A stretch of DNA of 11,008 nt from an uncultured Oscillospiraceae bacterium (GTDB lineage: Bacteria; Bacillota; Clostridia; Oscillospirales; Oscillospiraceae), in contig CAKUJL010000036.1 in assembly GCA_934661715.1 (NCBI GenBank), positions 1 to 11,008 on the forward strand, written 5' to 3'. The translations under genes and the position numbers were made by a program. Shown here piece by piece: positions 1 to 7,700 of this stretch. Position 1 is the first letter of the stretch; every line of letters begins with the position of its first letter. Under the pieces are notes generated by a model. That model saw nothing but the letters and a program-made list of their open reading frames with translations, searched no databases and was not told where the DNA came from.

Positions 1-767
1 ACCTTCGCCGTGCCCATGATGATCGCGTCGCACGACACATGGCCGAAGCACGGGGCGTTGCCCTGCACTCTGGGATAGAAGACCTGCGTCGATTCCTCCT
101 TTGCAACCGAGCGCGAAATAACTCTCGTGCGCGAGCCCGCGCCGTTCAAAATCACGTCCATCTCGCTCACGGCGTGCTGATCTGCGTGCGTCAGCAGCTT
201 TTCCGTGATCATGACCTCGGAATTTTTGCCCTCGGCCACGACCTTGGTGTACCGCTTCGTATCGTCGACGCCCGCGATCTGGCTCGTCAGCATCGTGATC
301 TGTGCGCCTTCTGCCAGATATACGATCGTCTGCGGGTTCAAAATCCGCTTGCCGGTGCCTTCGCCCTCGCCGTAGTGCTTTTCAATGTAGGTGACCTTCG
401 CGTTCTTTTCGACATAGAACGTGTGGATGCCGTCGTGCTGCGAGTCGCAGTCGCCGCAGTTGTGGATGCCGCAGCCCGCGACGATCGTCACCTCGGAGCC
501 TTCGCCCACAAAAAAGTCGTTATAGACCATGTCGTGGAAGCCGGACTTCGTCAGAACGACCGGGATGTGCACGTCCTCGTGCTTGGTAAAGGGCTTGATT
601 TTGATGTCGATGCCGTCCTTGTCGGTCTTCGAGACGATCTCGATATTATCCGTGTTGTGCCGGTAAGCCTTCTGGCCGTCGGAACGGATGTTGACCGCGC
701 CGGGCGCCTGTTCGCCCTTCATATCGGCGACGATCTCGAGAATGTGCTTTTGTACGTCGTTCAGCAT
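1..767 (-). CDS. sufB: SufB/SufD-family Fe-S cluster scaffold protein (C-terminus cut off by window edge)
   Basis: Component of the SUF-type iron-sulfur cluster assembly complex. In this family the SufB/SufD beta-helix protein binds the SufC ATPase and carries the nascent cluster in the cytoplasm. 255 complete codons are visible from the ATG at 767-765; the frame is still open at base 1, so the C-terminal end lies outside. The visible part shows the SufBD core pattern, including a cysteine-rich stretch GCGIHNCGDCDSQHDGIH (Cys99, Cys104, Cys107), a QFYPRV-like segment (TQVFYPRV, residues 227-234) and GHVSCDAI (242-249). The start is preceded by GGAGGT (782-777, spacing 9). It overlaps the end of sufC by 7 bases (ATGCTGA), so the pair is probably translationally coupled. 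Family membership is firm. Whether it is a full-length SufB or the short SufB-like type of two-gene systems cannot be decided without the C-terminus; the short N-terminal region before the core favours the short type. Confidence 0.88.
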   Translation of the reverse strand, partial: MLNDVQKHILEIVADMKGEQAPGAVNIRSDGQKAYRHNTDNIEIVSKTDKDGIDIKIKPFTKHEDVHIPVVLTKSGFHDMVYNDFFVGEGSEVTIVAGCGIHNCGDCDSQHDGIHTFYVEKNAKVTYIEKHYGEGEGTGKRILNPQTIVYLAEGAQITMLTSQIAGVDDTKRYTKVVAEGKNSEVMITEKLLTHADQHAVSEMDVILNGAGSRTRVISRSVAKEESTQVFYPRVQGNAPCFGHVSCDAIIMGTAK

Positions 768-1495
768 GTTCCGTCCACCTCCAGCATATTGCAGCCCGTG
801 ACCGTATCGGCCAGGATCTGCGGGTAAATTTCGTCTGCCGTGCCGCGTCCGGTGACCTGTCCGCCGGAAATGAGCACGATCTCGTCGGCCAGACGGATGA
901 TGCGCTCCTGATGCGAGATAATGATAATGGTCCGTCCGCCCTCGTCGTGGAGCCGCTGGAACGTCTCGGTCAGCCGCGCAAACGACCACAGGTCGATGCC
1001 CGCCTCGGGCTCGTCAAAGAGCATGAGGCTTGCGTTCTTAGCAAGGATCGTCGCAATTTCAATGCGCTTGACCTCGCCGCCGGAAAGACTCGTGTCCACA
1101 TCGCGCGTGAGATAGTCTCTTGCGCACAGGCCGACCTTCGTCAGATACGAACATGCCTCGTCGTGGCCGAGCGTCTTGCCCGCCGCAACGTTCAGAAGAT
1201 CCGATACCCGGATGCCCTTGAAGCGCGGCGGCTGCTGGAAGCCGTAGGAGATGCCGCGTCTTGCGCGGTCGGTGATGGAAAGGCCGGTCACGTCCTCGCC
1301 GTTCCAGATGATCTGTCCTTCCGTCGGGGTCACAAGACCCATGATGGCCTTGGCCAGCGTCGTCTTGCCGCCGCCGTTGGGGCCGGTGATGACGATGAAT
1401 TTTCCGTCGTCCACCGTCAGATTGATATGCTTGAGAATGTCTACCGTTCCGCCTTCCGCGGAAGCCGAGAAGCAAAGATCTTTCAGTTCGAGCAT
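761..1495 (-). CDS. sufC: SufC, ATPase of the SUF Fe-S cluster assembly complex
   Basis: ABC-type ATPase that powers conformational change of the SufB-type scaffold during Fe-S cluster assembly; it is soluble and not a transporter. The 244-residue protein has the usual SufC length (about 250). Visible motifs in order: Walker A GPNGGGKTT (residues 38-46), Q-loop region YGFQQPPRFKGI (84-95), ABC signature LSGGEVKR (137-144), Walker B LMLFDEPEAGID (157-168, catalytic Glu162) and the switch His195 in IISHQER. The QQPP and EPEAGID variants are typical of SufC rather than of importers. The ATG at 1495-1493 is preceded by AGAGG (1507-1503) at 7 bases. It is the first gene of its operon, with a promoter at 1528-1556. 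The stop overlaps the start of the following sufB-like gene by 7 bases. Confidence 0.95.
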   Translation of the reverse strand: MLELKDLCFSASAEGGTVDILKHINLTVDDGKFIVITGPNGGGKTTLAKAIMGLVTPTEGQIIWNGEDVTGLSITDRARRGISYGFQQPPRFKGIRVSDLLNVAAGKTLGHDEACSYLTKVGLCARDYLTRDVDTSLSGGEVKRIEIATILAKNASLMLFDEPEAGIDLWSFARLTETFQRLHDEGGRTIIIISHQERIIRLADEIVLISGGQVTGRGTADEIYPQILADTVTGCNMLEVDGTC

Positions 1496-1527
1496 AATTT
1501 TTCCTCTTTTTTCGCAGTTGTCTAATC

Positions 1528-1556
1528 AGTATAACATACTTTTCCACGATGTGCAA
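1528..1556 (-). promoter_or_regulatory. Sigma-A promoter of the sufC-sufB operon
   Basis: Read on the minus strand, TTGCAC (1556-1551), a 17-base spacer and TATACT (1533-1528) match the sigma-A consensus 4/6 and 5/6. TG one base before the -10 (1536-1535) makes it an extended -10 element. The predicted transcript start is near 1521, giving a leader of about 25 bases with the sufC ribosome binding site in it. I see no clear Rrf2/IscR-type operator. The call rests on sequence match and position only. Confidence 0.75.
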
Positions 1557-1656
1557 TTCTTCGTGCATATTTCCAGTATTATTTTGCCGAAATGTTCCAT
1601 GATATCCGGAAAAAGGTTTCCCACTATATTTTTCCCGAAATTTTTGTGGAAATTCC

Positions 1657-1685
1657 TATACAAAATCAATTTTATCTGCTATAAT
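1657..1685 (+). promoter_or_regulatory. Sigma-A promoter of the glmU-prs-pth-mfd block
   Basis: TATACA (1657-1662), a 17-base spacer and a perfect TATAAT (1680-1685) with TGC directly before it (1677-1679, extended -10). The weak -35 is compensated by the extended -10. The expected start of transcription is near 1692, about 23 bases before the glmU ATG. It lies back to back with the suf promoter in an AT-rich 219-base divergent region (1496-1714) that holds no gene. A small palindrome, GGAAATTCC (1648-1656), touches the -35. Confidence 0.75.
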
Positions 1686-1714
1686 GTCTATACTTATGAC
1701 CAGTCCCCGCGTGG

Positions 1715-2920
1715 ATGAAAGGATGTGTGAACGCTTTGGCCGGATTATCCGCAGTAATCTTTATTCCCGATGATACGCTGAAAACCGGTTTTTCCCGCCC
1801 AATGATGCTGCAGAATATCATGGGTACGCCTTTGCTTTCGTGGCTGGCGTCCTCTCTGATTGCCGGCGGCGTTGGGCGGTTCTTTTTGGTCTGCCACGAG
1901 CGGTTCAAGCGCGAGGCAAGAGCCTGCTTCCCGGACGATATCGAGTTCAGCTGCCCCTCGGTCGAGGCGACAAGTGATCAGCTGCACGTCTTTTTGTCCA
2001 CGGCTGACGAATCCGAAGAGGACATCATCGTCGTCACCGGCCCCGCGGTCATCCTCCCCTTCGCAGCGGAAGAAGAGCAGTTTGATTCCGCGCCCATCGC
2101 AAGCCCCGTGAGCTCCGTTTCGCGGAAGGCGCTGATGGCGGCGCTGGACGAAAAGTTCATCTTCACCGCATTTCTCAAGGACCACGGCGTTCCCTACACC
2201 GACCGCGACGGCGTCTACGGCGTGGCCGATTTACAGGAAATGACGAGCTGGCAGCCCGTTCTCTCCCGGGCGAAGCTCTACGAGCTCTCGCGTCACGGCG
2301 TCGAGATCTGGGACTACAACACAACGTATGTCGACCCCGCGGCCAATGTCGGCCCCGGCACGGCGCTTCTTCCCGGCACGATTCTGCGCGGGCAGACCTC
2401 CGTCGGCAAAAACTGCACCATCGGCCCGAACAGCTATCTGGAAAATGCCCGCATCGGCGACGGCACAAAGGTCAACGCCTCGCAGGTCTACAACTCCTCC
2501 ATCGGCTACGACACACACGTCGGCCCCTTCGCCTATATAAGGCCCGGCTCAAGCGTCGGAAACTGCGTGCGCGTGGGCGATTTCGTAGAGATCAAAAACT
2601 CCGCCATCGGCGACGGCACAAAGATCTCACATCTGACCTATGTGGGAGACAGCGACGTCGGCAAGAACATCAACTTCGGCTGCGGCACCGTCACGGTCAA
2701 CTATGACCGCGCGAAAAAATACCGCACGGTGATCGAAGACAACGCCTTCATCGGCTGCAACACGAACCTCATTGCGCCCGTGCGCGTCGGAGAGGGTGCA
2801 TACATTGCTGCGGGCTCTACCATCACCGACGACATTCCCGCCATGGCCCTGTCGATCGCCCGCGCCCGCCAGCAGAACAAAAAGGACTGGGCCAGCCGCC
2901 ACAAGCTCAAGGAAAAGTAA
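1715..2920 (+). CDS. glmU: GlmU-like protein: intact acetyltransferase domain, degenerate uridylyltransferase domain
   Basis: In typical bacteria GlmU acetylates glucosamine-1-phosphate (C-terminal left-handed beta-helix) and then uridylylates it to UDP-GlcNAc (N-terminal domain), feeding peptidoglycan synthesis. This protein is 401 residues against about 455 usually. The beta-helix half (about 185-401) is well conserved: GPFAYIRPG (270-278, Arg276), VEIKNSAIG (291-299, Lys294), SHLTYVGD (305-312, His306 as catalytic base, Tyr309), NINFGCGTVTVNYD (318-331, Asn320) and the IAAGSTIT turn (364-371). The N-terminal half (about 1-182) is short and lacks the LAAGxGTRM nucleotide-binding signature; the equivalent stretch reads AVIFIPDDTLKTG. 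The GD metal-binding site is replaced by VVTGPAVIL (106-114). I infer that it acetylates but may not uridylylate. The start is uncertain: the ATG at 1715 has only a weak ribosome binding site, and an in-frame TTG at 1736 follows AAAGGA (1718-1723) by 12 bases. First gene of the block. Confidence 0.85.
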   Translation: MKGCVNALAGLSAVIFIPDDTLKTGFSRPMMLQNIMGTPLLSWLASSLIAGGVGRFFLVCHERFKREARACFPDDIEFSCPSVEATSDQLHVFLSTADESEEDIIVVTGPAVILPFAAEEEQFDSAPIASPVSSVSRKALMAALDEKFIFTAFLKDHGVPYTDRDGVYGVADLQEMTSWQPVLSRAKLYELSRHGVEIWDYNTTYVDPAANVGPGTALLPGTILRGQTSVGKNCTIGPNSYLENARIGDGTKVNASQVYNSSIGYDTHVGPFAYIRPGSSVGNCVRVGDFVEIKNSAIGDGTKISHLTYVGDSDVGKNINFGCGTVTVNYDRAKKYRTVIEDNAFIGCNTNLIAPVRVGEGAYIAAGSTITDDIPAMALSIARARQQNKKDWASRHKLKEK

Positions 2921-2925
2921 CGCGT

Positions 2926-2950
2926 ATTCAGACAGCTCCGGCTGTTGAAT
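2926..2950 (+). other. Stem-loop between glmU and prs
   Basis: ATTCA-G-ACAGC, loop TCCG, then GCTGT-TGAAT: ten base pairs with one bulged G and a 4-base loop, six bases after the glmU stop. It is followed by AAATAAAAAG rather than a T-run, so it does not look like an intrinsic terminator on either strand. It may be an RNA stability or processing element within the transcript. The pairing is seen directly; the role is a guess. Confidence 0.45.
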
Positions 2951-3010
2951 AAATAAAAAGCCAGAAAGTAAGAACAAACGGAATTCAAAAAATTATGGGG
3001 GTAATTTCAT

Positions 3011-3961
3011 ATGATTTCGCACGGTAAAAACGTCAAGGTGTTCTCTGCAAACGCCAACCGTCCGTTCGCCGAGGGCGTCTGCCGCAAGCTGTGGCTGCCG
3101 ATGGGCGACTGCGCCGTTTCCAAATTTGCCGACGGCGAGGTTTCCGTCAGCATCAACGAGTCCGTCCGCGGCAGCGACGTGTTCATCGTCCAGTCCACCT
3201 GCAAGCCCGTCAACGATAACCTGATGGAGCTTCTTGTCATGATCGACGCCTGCCGCCGCGCCTCTGCCGGCCGTATCACCGCCGTCATGCCGTACTTCGG
3301 CTATGCCCGTCAGGACCGCAAGGCCAAGGGCCGTGACCCGATCTCCGCAAAGCTCGTCGCCAACATGATCGAAGCCGCAGGCGCTGACCGCGTGCTGACC
3401 ATGGACCTGCACGCTTCCCAGATCCAGGGCTTCTTCGACATCCCGGTCGACAACCTGCACGCGACCGCCGTGTTCGTCAAGTACTTCCTCGACAAGTTTG
3501 AAAACCCGGAAGACATGGTCGTGGTCTCCCCCGACGTCGGCTCCGTCGCCCGCAGCCGTTCGTTCGCCAACAAGATGGGCATGGGTCTTGCCATCGTTGA
3601 CAAGCGCCGCGAGCGCGCCAACCAGTGCGAGGTCATGAACGTCATCGGCGATGTCAAGGGCAAGCGGTGCCTTCTTTATGATGATATGGTCGACACGGCC
3701 GGTTCTCTGTGCAACGCGGCGAAGGCCATCGTGGAGATCGGCGGCGCGACCGAGGTCTATGCCTGCGCAACGCACGGCGTTCTCTCCGGCCCCGCGCTCG
3801 AGCGTCTGGAAAACAGCTGCATCAAGGAGCTGGCTCTGCTCAACACCATCCCCGCACCCGAAAACGCACCGAAGAAGATCCGCTACATCGACGTCGCGCC
3901 CGTCTTTGCCGACGCCATCCAGAGAATCTACGAAGAAACTTCCATGTCCGTTCTGTTCTAA
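3011..3961 (+). CDS. prs: Ribose-phosphate pyrophosphokinase (PRPP synthetase, class I)
   Basis: Transfers pyrophosphate from ATP to ribose-5-phosphate to make PRPP, the precursor for purine, pyrimidine, NAD, histidine and tryptophan synthesis; cytoplasmic, usually hexameric. 316 residues, the normal family length. Visible motifs: KFADGEVSVSI (38-48), the catalytic flexible loop YARQDRKAKGRDP (98-110), ATP/Mg-binding MDLHASQIQGFF (131-142, His134), VVSPDVGSVARS (171-182), VDKRR (196-200) and the PRPP-binding loop LLYDDMVDTAGS (221-232). The ATG at 3011 follows GGGGGT (2997-3002) by 8 bases. It lies 90 bases after glmU with no terminator between, as in the conserved Firmicute glmU-prs pair, and 8 bases before pth. 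Confidence 0.97.
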   Translation: MISHGKNVKVFSANANRPFAEGVCRKLWLPMGDCAVSKFADGEVSVSINESVRGSDVFIVQSTCKPVNDNLMELLVMIDACRRASAGRITAVMPYFGYARQDRKAKGRDPISAKLVANMIEAAGADRVLTMDLHASQIQGFFDIPVDNLHATAVFVKYFLDKFENPEDMVVVSPDVGSVARSRSFANKMGMGLAIVDKRRERANQCEVMNVIGDVKGKRCLLYDDMVDTAGSLCNAAKAIVEIGGATEVYACATHGVLSGPALERLENSCIKELALLNTIPAPENAPKKIRYIDVAPVFADAIQRIYEETSMSVLF

Positions 3962-3969
3962 TTTCAAAT

Positions 3970-4563
3970 ATGTTTTTTTCGTCCAACGCTGCCGAGACCT
4001 GGCTCATTGCGGGTCTCGGCAACCCCGGCCGGGAGTATGAAAAGACCCGGCACAATACGGGCTTTCTGGCCCTCGACCAGCTGGCAAAAGCGCTCGGTGT
4101 GCGCGTCAACAAGCCCAAATTCAAAGGGGAAGCCGGCTCATGCGACTATCAGGGAAAGCGCCTGATCCTGCTCAAGCCCCAGACCTACATGAACGCGTCC
4201 GGCCTGTCCGTCGAGCCCTGCGCCCATTTTTACAAGATCCCGCCCGAGCGCATCATCGTCATCTTTGACGACATCAGTCTCCCCGTGGGCAAGATCCGCG
4301 TCCGCAAAAGCGGCTCTGCCGGCGGGCACAATGGCATCAAATCGATCATCTCGAGCCTCGGCACCGACCAGTTCCCCCGCGTAAAGGTCGGCGTGGGCGA
4401 CAAGCCGCACCCCGATTACGATCTTGCCGACTGGGTGCTCTCCAACATTCCCAAAGAAGACCAGGAGGCGTTCCAGACGGCCCTGCACCACGCGGCGGAG
4501 GCCGCTCTTTGCATCGTAACCTCCGGCACGGAAAAGGCCGCAAGCGCATACAATGGAAAATGA
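3970..4563 (+). CDS. pth: Peptidyl-tRNA hydrolase
   Basis: Cleaves the ester bond of peptidyl-tRNAs dropped from stalled ribosomes, recycling tRNA; essential in most bacteria. 197 residues, close to the E. coli enzyme (194). Conserved residues are all present: GLGNPGREYEKTRHNTGF (15-32) with Asn18 and catalytic His28, KPQTYMNASG (69-78) with Met74 and Asn75, IFDDISLPVG (98-107) with Asp100, and GSAGGHNGIKSI (115-126) with Asn121. The frame is open far upstream inside prs, but homology begins just after the ATG at 3970 and no other ATG, GTG or TTG lies close before it. No Shine-Dalgarno sequence is visible before this ATG; with only 8 bases after the prs stop, translation probably depends on ribosomes finishing prs. 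Confidence 0.96.
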   Translation: MFFSSNAAETWLIAGLGNPGREYEKTRHNTGFLALDQLAKALGVRVNKPKFKGEAGSCDYQGKRLILLKPQTYMNASGLSVEPCAHFYKIPPERIIVIFDDISLPVGKIRVRKSGSAGGHNGIKSIISSLGTDQFPRVKVGVGDKPHPDYDLADWVLSNIPKEDQEAFQTALHHAAEAALCIVTSGTEKAASAYNGK

Positions 4564-4615
4564 GCCTTCGGGCAAACTTCCGTTCCCCAAAAACATTGCA
4601 TTTTCGTCCAATACC

Positions 4616-4638
4616 CCCCATGGAGCTCTCCATGAGGG
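4616..4638 (+). other. Inverted repeat in the pth-mfd gap
   Basis: CATGGA (4619-4624), loop GCTC, TCCATG (4629-4634), extended by CCC (4616-4618) against GGG (4636-4638) past one bulged A. No T-run follows, so it is not a standard terminator. The 135-base gap otherwise shows a TATAAA at 4651-4656 without a convincing -35. It could be an RNA processing or pausing hairpin, or a protein-binding palindrome. Confidence 0.4.
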
Positions 4639-4682
4639 CGCTTGGCATCCTATAAACTTCCATATTTTTGAAATATCAAAAG

Positions 4683-4701
4683 AAAGGAGCTGTTTCCTTT
4701 G
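4683..4701 (+). promoter_or_regulatory. mfd ribosome binding site that can pair with its own start codon region
   Basis: AAAGGAG (4683-4689) is a strong Shine-Dalgarno 9 bases before the TTG start at 4699 and decides that start. AAAGGA (4683-4688) is an exact inverted repeat of TCCTTT (4695-4700) with a 6-base loop, so the mRNA can fold a 6-bp hairpin that hides both the Shine-Dalgarno and the first two bases of the TTG. The pairing is seen directly; any regulatory effect is inference. Confidence 0.6.
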
Positions 4702-7700
4702 AACATTCTCTTGCAGGCGCTGGAAAAAAGCCCGGAATACCGGCAAATTTTAGACAGCCTTTCCCGCTCCGGCGTGTGCGCGGTCTCGGGGCTCAGCCAG
4801 ATCACGCGCAGCCATTTTATTGCCGCCCTTCATGCCGCGGCGTCCCGGCCGTCGGTCCTCATCTGTCAGGACGAGATGGCCGCGTCCCGGCTTCAGGAGG
4901 AGCTCGAGAGCTTTCTCGGCGTGCAGGCCCCCGTTCTTCCCGAGCGTGAGCTGACCTTCGTCGAGGCCTCCGGCGTTTCGCGCCAGTGGGAGCAGAAGCG
5001 TCTGCGGCTCCTTTACGATCTGGCCGCCGGAAAGCTCCCGCTGCTTATCGCAAGCGCGCAGGCGCTGTCTCTTCGGACAATGCCGCGCGAGGTCCTGTTT
5101 TCGGCCAGCATCCGCCTTCGCGTGGGGGCAAGCTTCTCTCCCGACGAGCTCTCCGAAAAGCTCACGCAGGCAGGCTACGCCAGAACGTTCCTCGTAGAAG
5201 GCGCGGGTCAGTTTGCCCTTCGCGGCGGCATTTTAGACGTCTTTTCTCCCGGAGAAGCGATGCCGGTCCGCTGCGAATTTTTTGGAGACGAGCTCGACGC
5301 TATGGGCTTTTTTGACCCCACAACGCAGCGCCGGACGGAAAACACCGAAGAAGCGCTGCTGCTTCCCGTCGCCGAGAGCCTCCCGCAGCTCTGCCCCGAA
5401 GGTATCCCCGGCCTCTGCCGCGATTTAGAGGCCATCATCGCACGGCAGAAGCGCCGCAAAAATCCCCACGAAAACCTGATCACCACGCTCACGCGCGATA
5501 TCGAAAGCTTGCAGAGCGGCGTGAGCTTTCCGTCCGCGGACCGCTATATGGCCCTCATCTACCCCGAATTTTCCTGCGCGGCAGACTATCTTTCGAGCGA
5601 GACTGCCGTCTATTTCTGCGACCACGGCGCTCTTTCCCGCGCCGCCAAAGCGCAGGAGGAGGAATTCGGCCTCGGTCTCGACGCGTTTCTGGAGTCCGGA
5701 CGGCTTGCCGGTGAGCTCTGTGACTTCTATCTCCCGTTCGAAGACCTCGCCGCAAGGATGCGCGGAAAGCCCGTCGTCTATTTTGACAGCTTCCTGTCCG
5801 CGCGTTTCCCCGAGAGCCTTCCGCCGCAGCAGCTTCTCTCCGTCACCGCGCGGCAGCTTCCGGGCTACGGCGGCAGCCTCGAGACGGCGGTGAGCGATCT
5901 CAAAAACTACGTCAGAAACGACTACGGCTGTCTCGTCCTCTGCGGCGGCAAACGGCGCGGCGAAATTCTCAAGGACATGCTCGTAAAAGAGGGCGTCAAC
6001 GCCCTTCTGGCCTTCCCGGCGGTCCATCTGCCGCAGGCCGGGCAGATCTTCCTCACCGACGGCTCGCTTCCGGCGGGTCTGGAATATCCCGACCTGCGCT
6101 TTGCCATCCTGACCGAGGGGCAAATTCTCATCAAAAAAACGGAGCGCAAGCCGAAGCCCAAAAAGACGCCCTCCAACCGCAAAAAGCTTGAATCCTTCAC
6201 CGACCTTACCCCCGGCGATCTCGTCGTCCACGAGCACCACGGCATTGGCCGCTACGTCGGCATGGAGCAGATGAAGGTCGGCGGCGCGATCAAGGACTAC
6301 GTCAAAATCGCCTATCAGGGCACGGATACGCTCTACGTTCCGGCGACCCAGCTGGATTTAGTGAGCAAATACATCGGCTCCGGCGGCGAGAACCAGACCG
6401 TGCGTCTTAACAAGCTCGGCGGCGACCAATGGCAGAAGGCCAAGGCCAAAGCAAAAGCCGCGGCCAAGGACCTGGCGGCAGGCCTCATCCAGCTCTACGC
6501 CGAACGAAAGCGCCGTCCGGGCTTTGCCTTCGCGGCGGACTCCCCGTGGCAGAAGGAATTTGAAGAGAGCTTCGAATACGCCGAAACGGACGACCAGCTC
6601 CGCGCCATCGCCGAGATCAAGCACGACATGGAGTCTCCCGCGCCCATGGAGCGGCTTCTGTGTGGCGACGTCGGCTTCGGAAAAACCGAGGTCGCCCTCC
6701 GCGCGGTCATGAAGTGCATTTTAGACGGCAAGCAGGCCGCGATTCTGGTCCCCACGACCGTTCTTGCCCAGCAGCACTACCTCACGGCGCTCAAACGCTT
6801 CGGCTCGTTCCCGGTGACAATCGACGTCCTGTCCCGCTTCCGCACGCCGGCGCAGCTCAAAAAAACCTTGCAGGAGCTCGAGACCGGCAAAATTGACCTC
6901 ATCATCGGCACACACAAGCTCTTGCAGAAAAGCGTCCGGTTCAAGGACCTCGGCCTTCTCATCGTCGACGAGGAGCAGCGCTTCGGCGTGAGCCACAAGG
7001 AGCGGCTGAAGGAAATTTCCCGCGGCGTGGACGTTCTGACCTTATCTGCCACGCCCATTCCCCGCACGCTCAACATGGCCCTGTCCGGTCTTCGCGACAT
7101 GTCCACCATCGAGCAGCCGCCGCACGACCGCTATCCCGTGCAGACCTTCGTTCTGGAACACAGCGACCGTATTCTGGACGAAGCCATCCGGCGCGAGCTA
7201 TCAAGAGGTGGTCAGGTCTATTACCTGCACAACCGCGTCGAAACCATCGACGAGTGCGCCGCGAAGCTCAAGGAGCGTCTGGGCGACGTGGAAATTGCCG
7301 TCGCGCACGGAAAAATGAATCAGGAGCAGCTCTCGGACGTGATGCAGGCGATGGCCGACGGGCAGATTCAGATTTTGGTTTGCACAACGATCATCGAAAC
7401 CGGCATCGACATTCCGAACGTCAACACCCTCATCATCGAAGACGCGGATAAGCTCGGTCTTGCCCAGCTGCACCAGCTCAGAGGCCGCGTCGGCCGTTCC
7501 TCCCGCCACGCTTACGCCTATCTCACCTTCCGGCGCGGCAAGGTCCTCTCCGAGGTCGCGGAAAAGCGGCTCGAGGCCATCCGCGAATACGCCGAGTTCG
7601 GCTCCGGCTTCAAAATTGCGATGCGCGATCTGGAAATCCGCGGCGCGGGCGATCTGCTCGGCTCGGAGCAGTCGGGGCATATGCTCTCGGTCGGCTACGA

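Noticed and set aside
39..827. 262-codon plus-strand frame over the sufB-like gene
   Set aside because: Antisense shadow. The minus frame shows clear SufBD sequence, a ribosome binding site and coupling with sufC.
2993..3967. 324-codon minus-strand frame covering all of prs
   Set aside because: It mirrors prs exactly, its translation is unusually rich in Val, Asp, His and Gly as expected from the antisense of GC-rich codons, and it matches no family.
4651..4656. TATAAA as a -10 for a separate mfd promoter
   Set aside because: No acceptable -35 at 16-18 bases; mfd can be read from the upstream promoter because no terminator intervenes.
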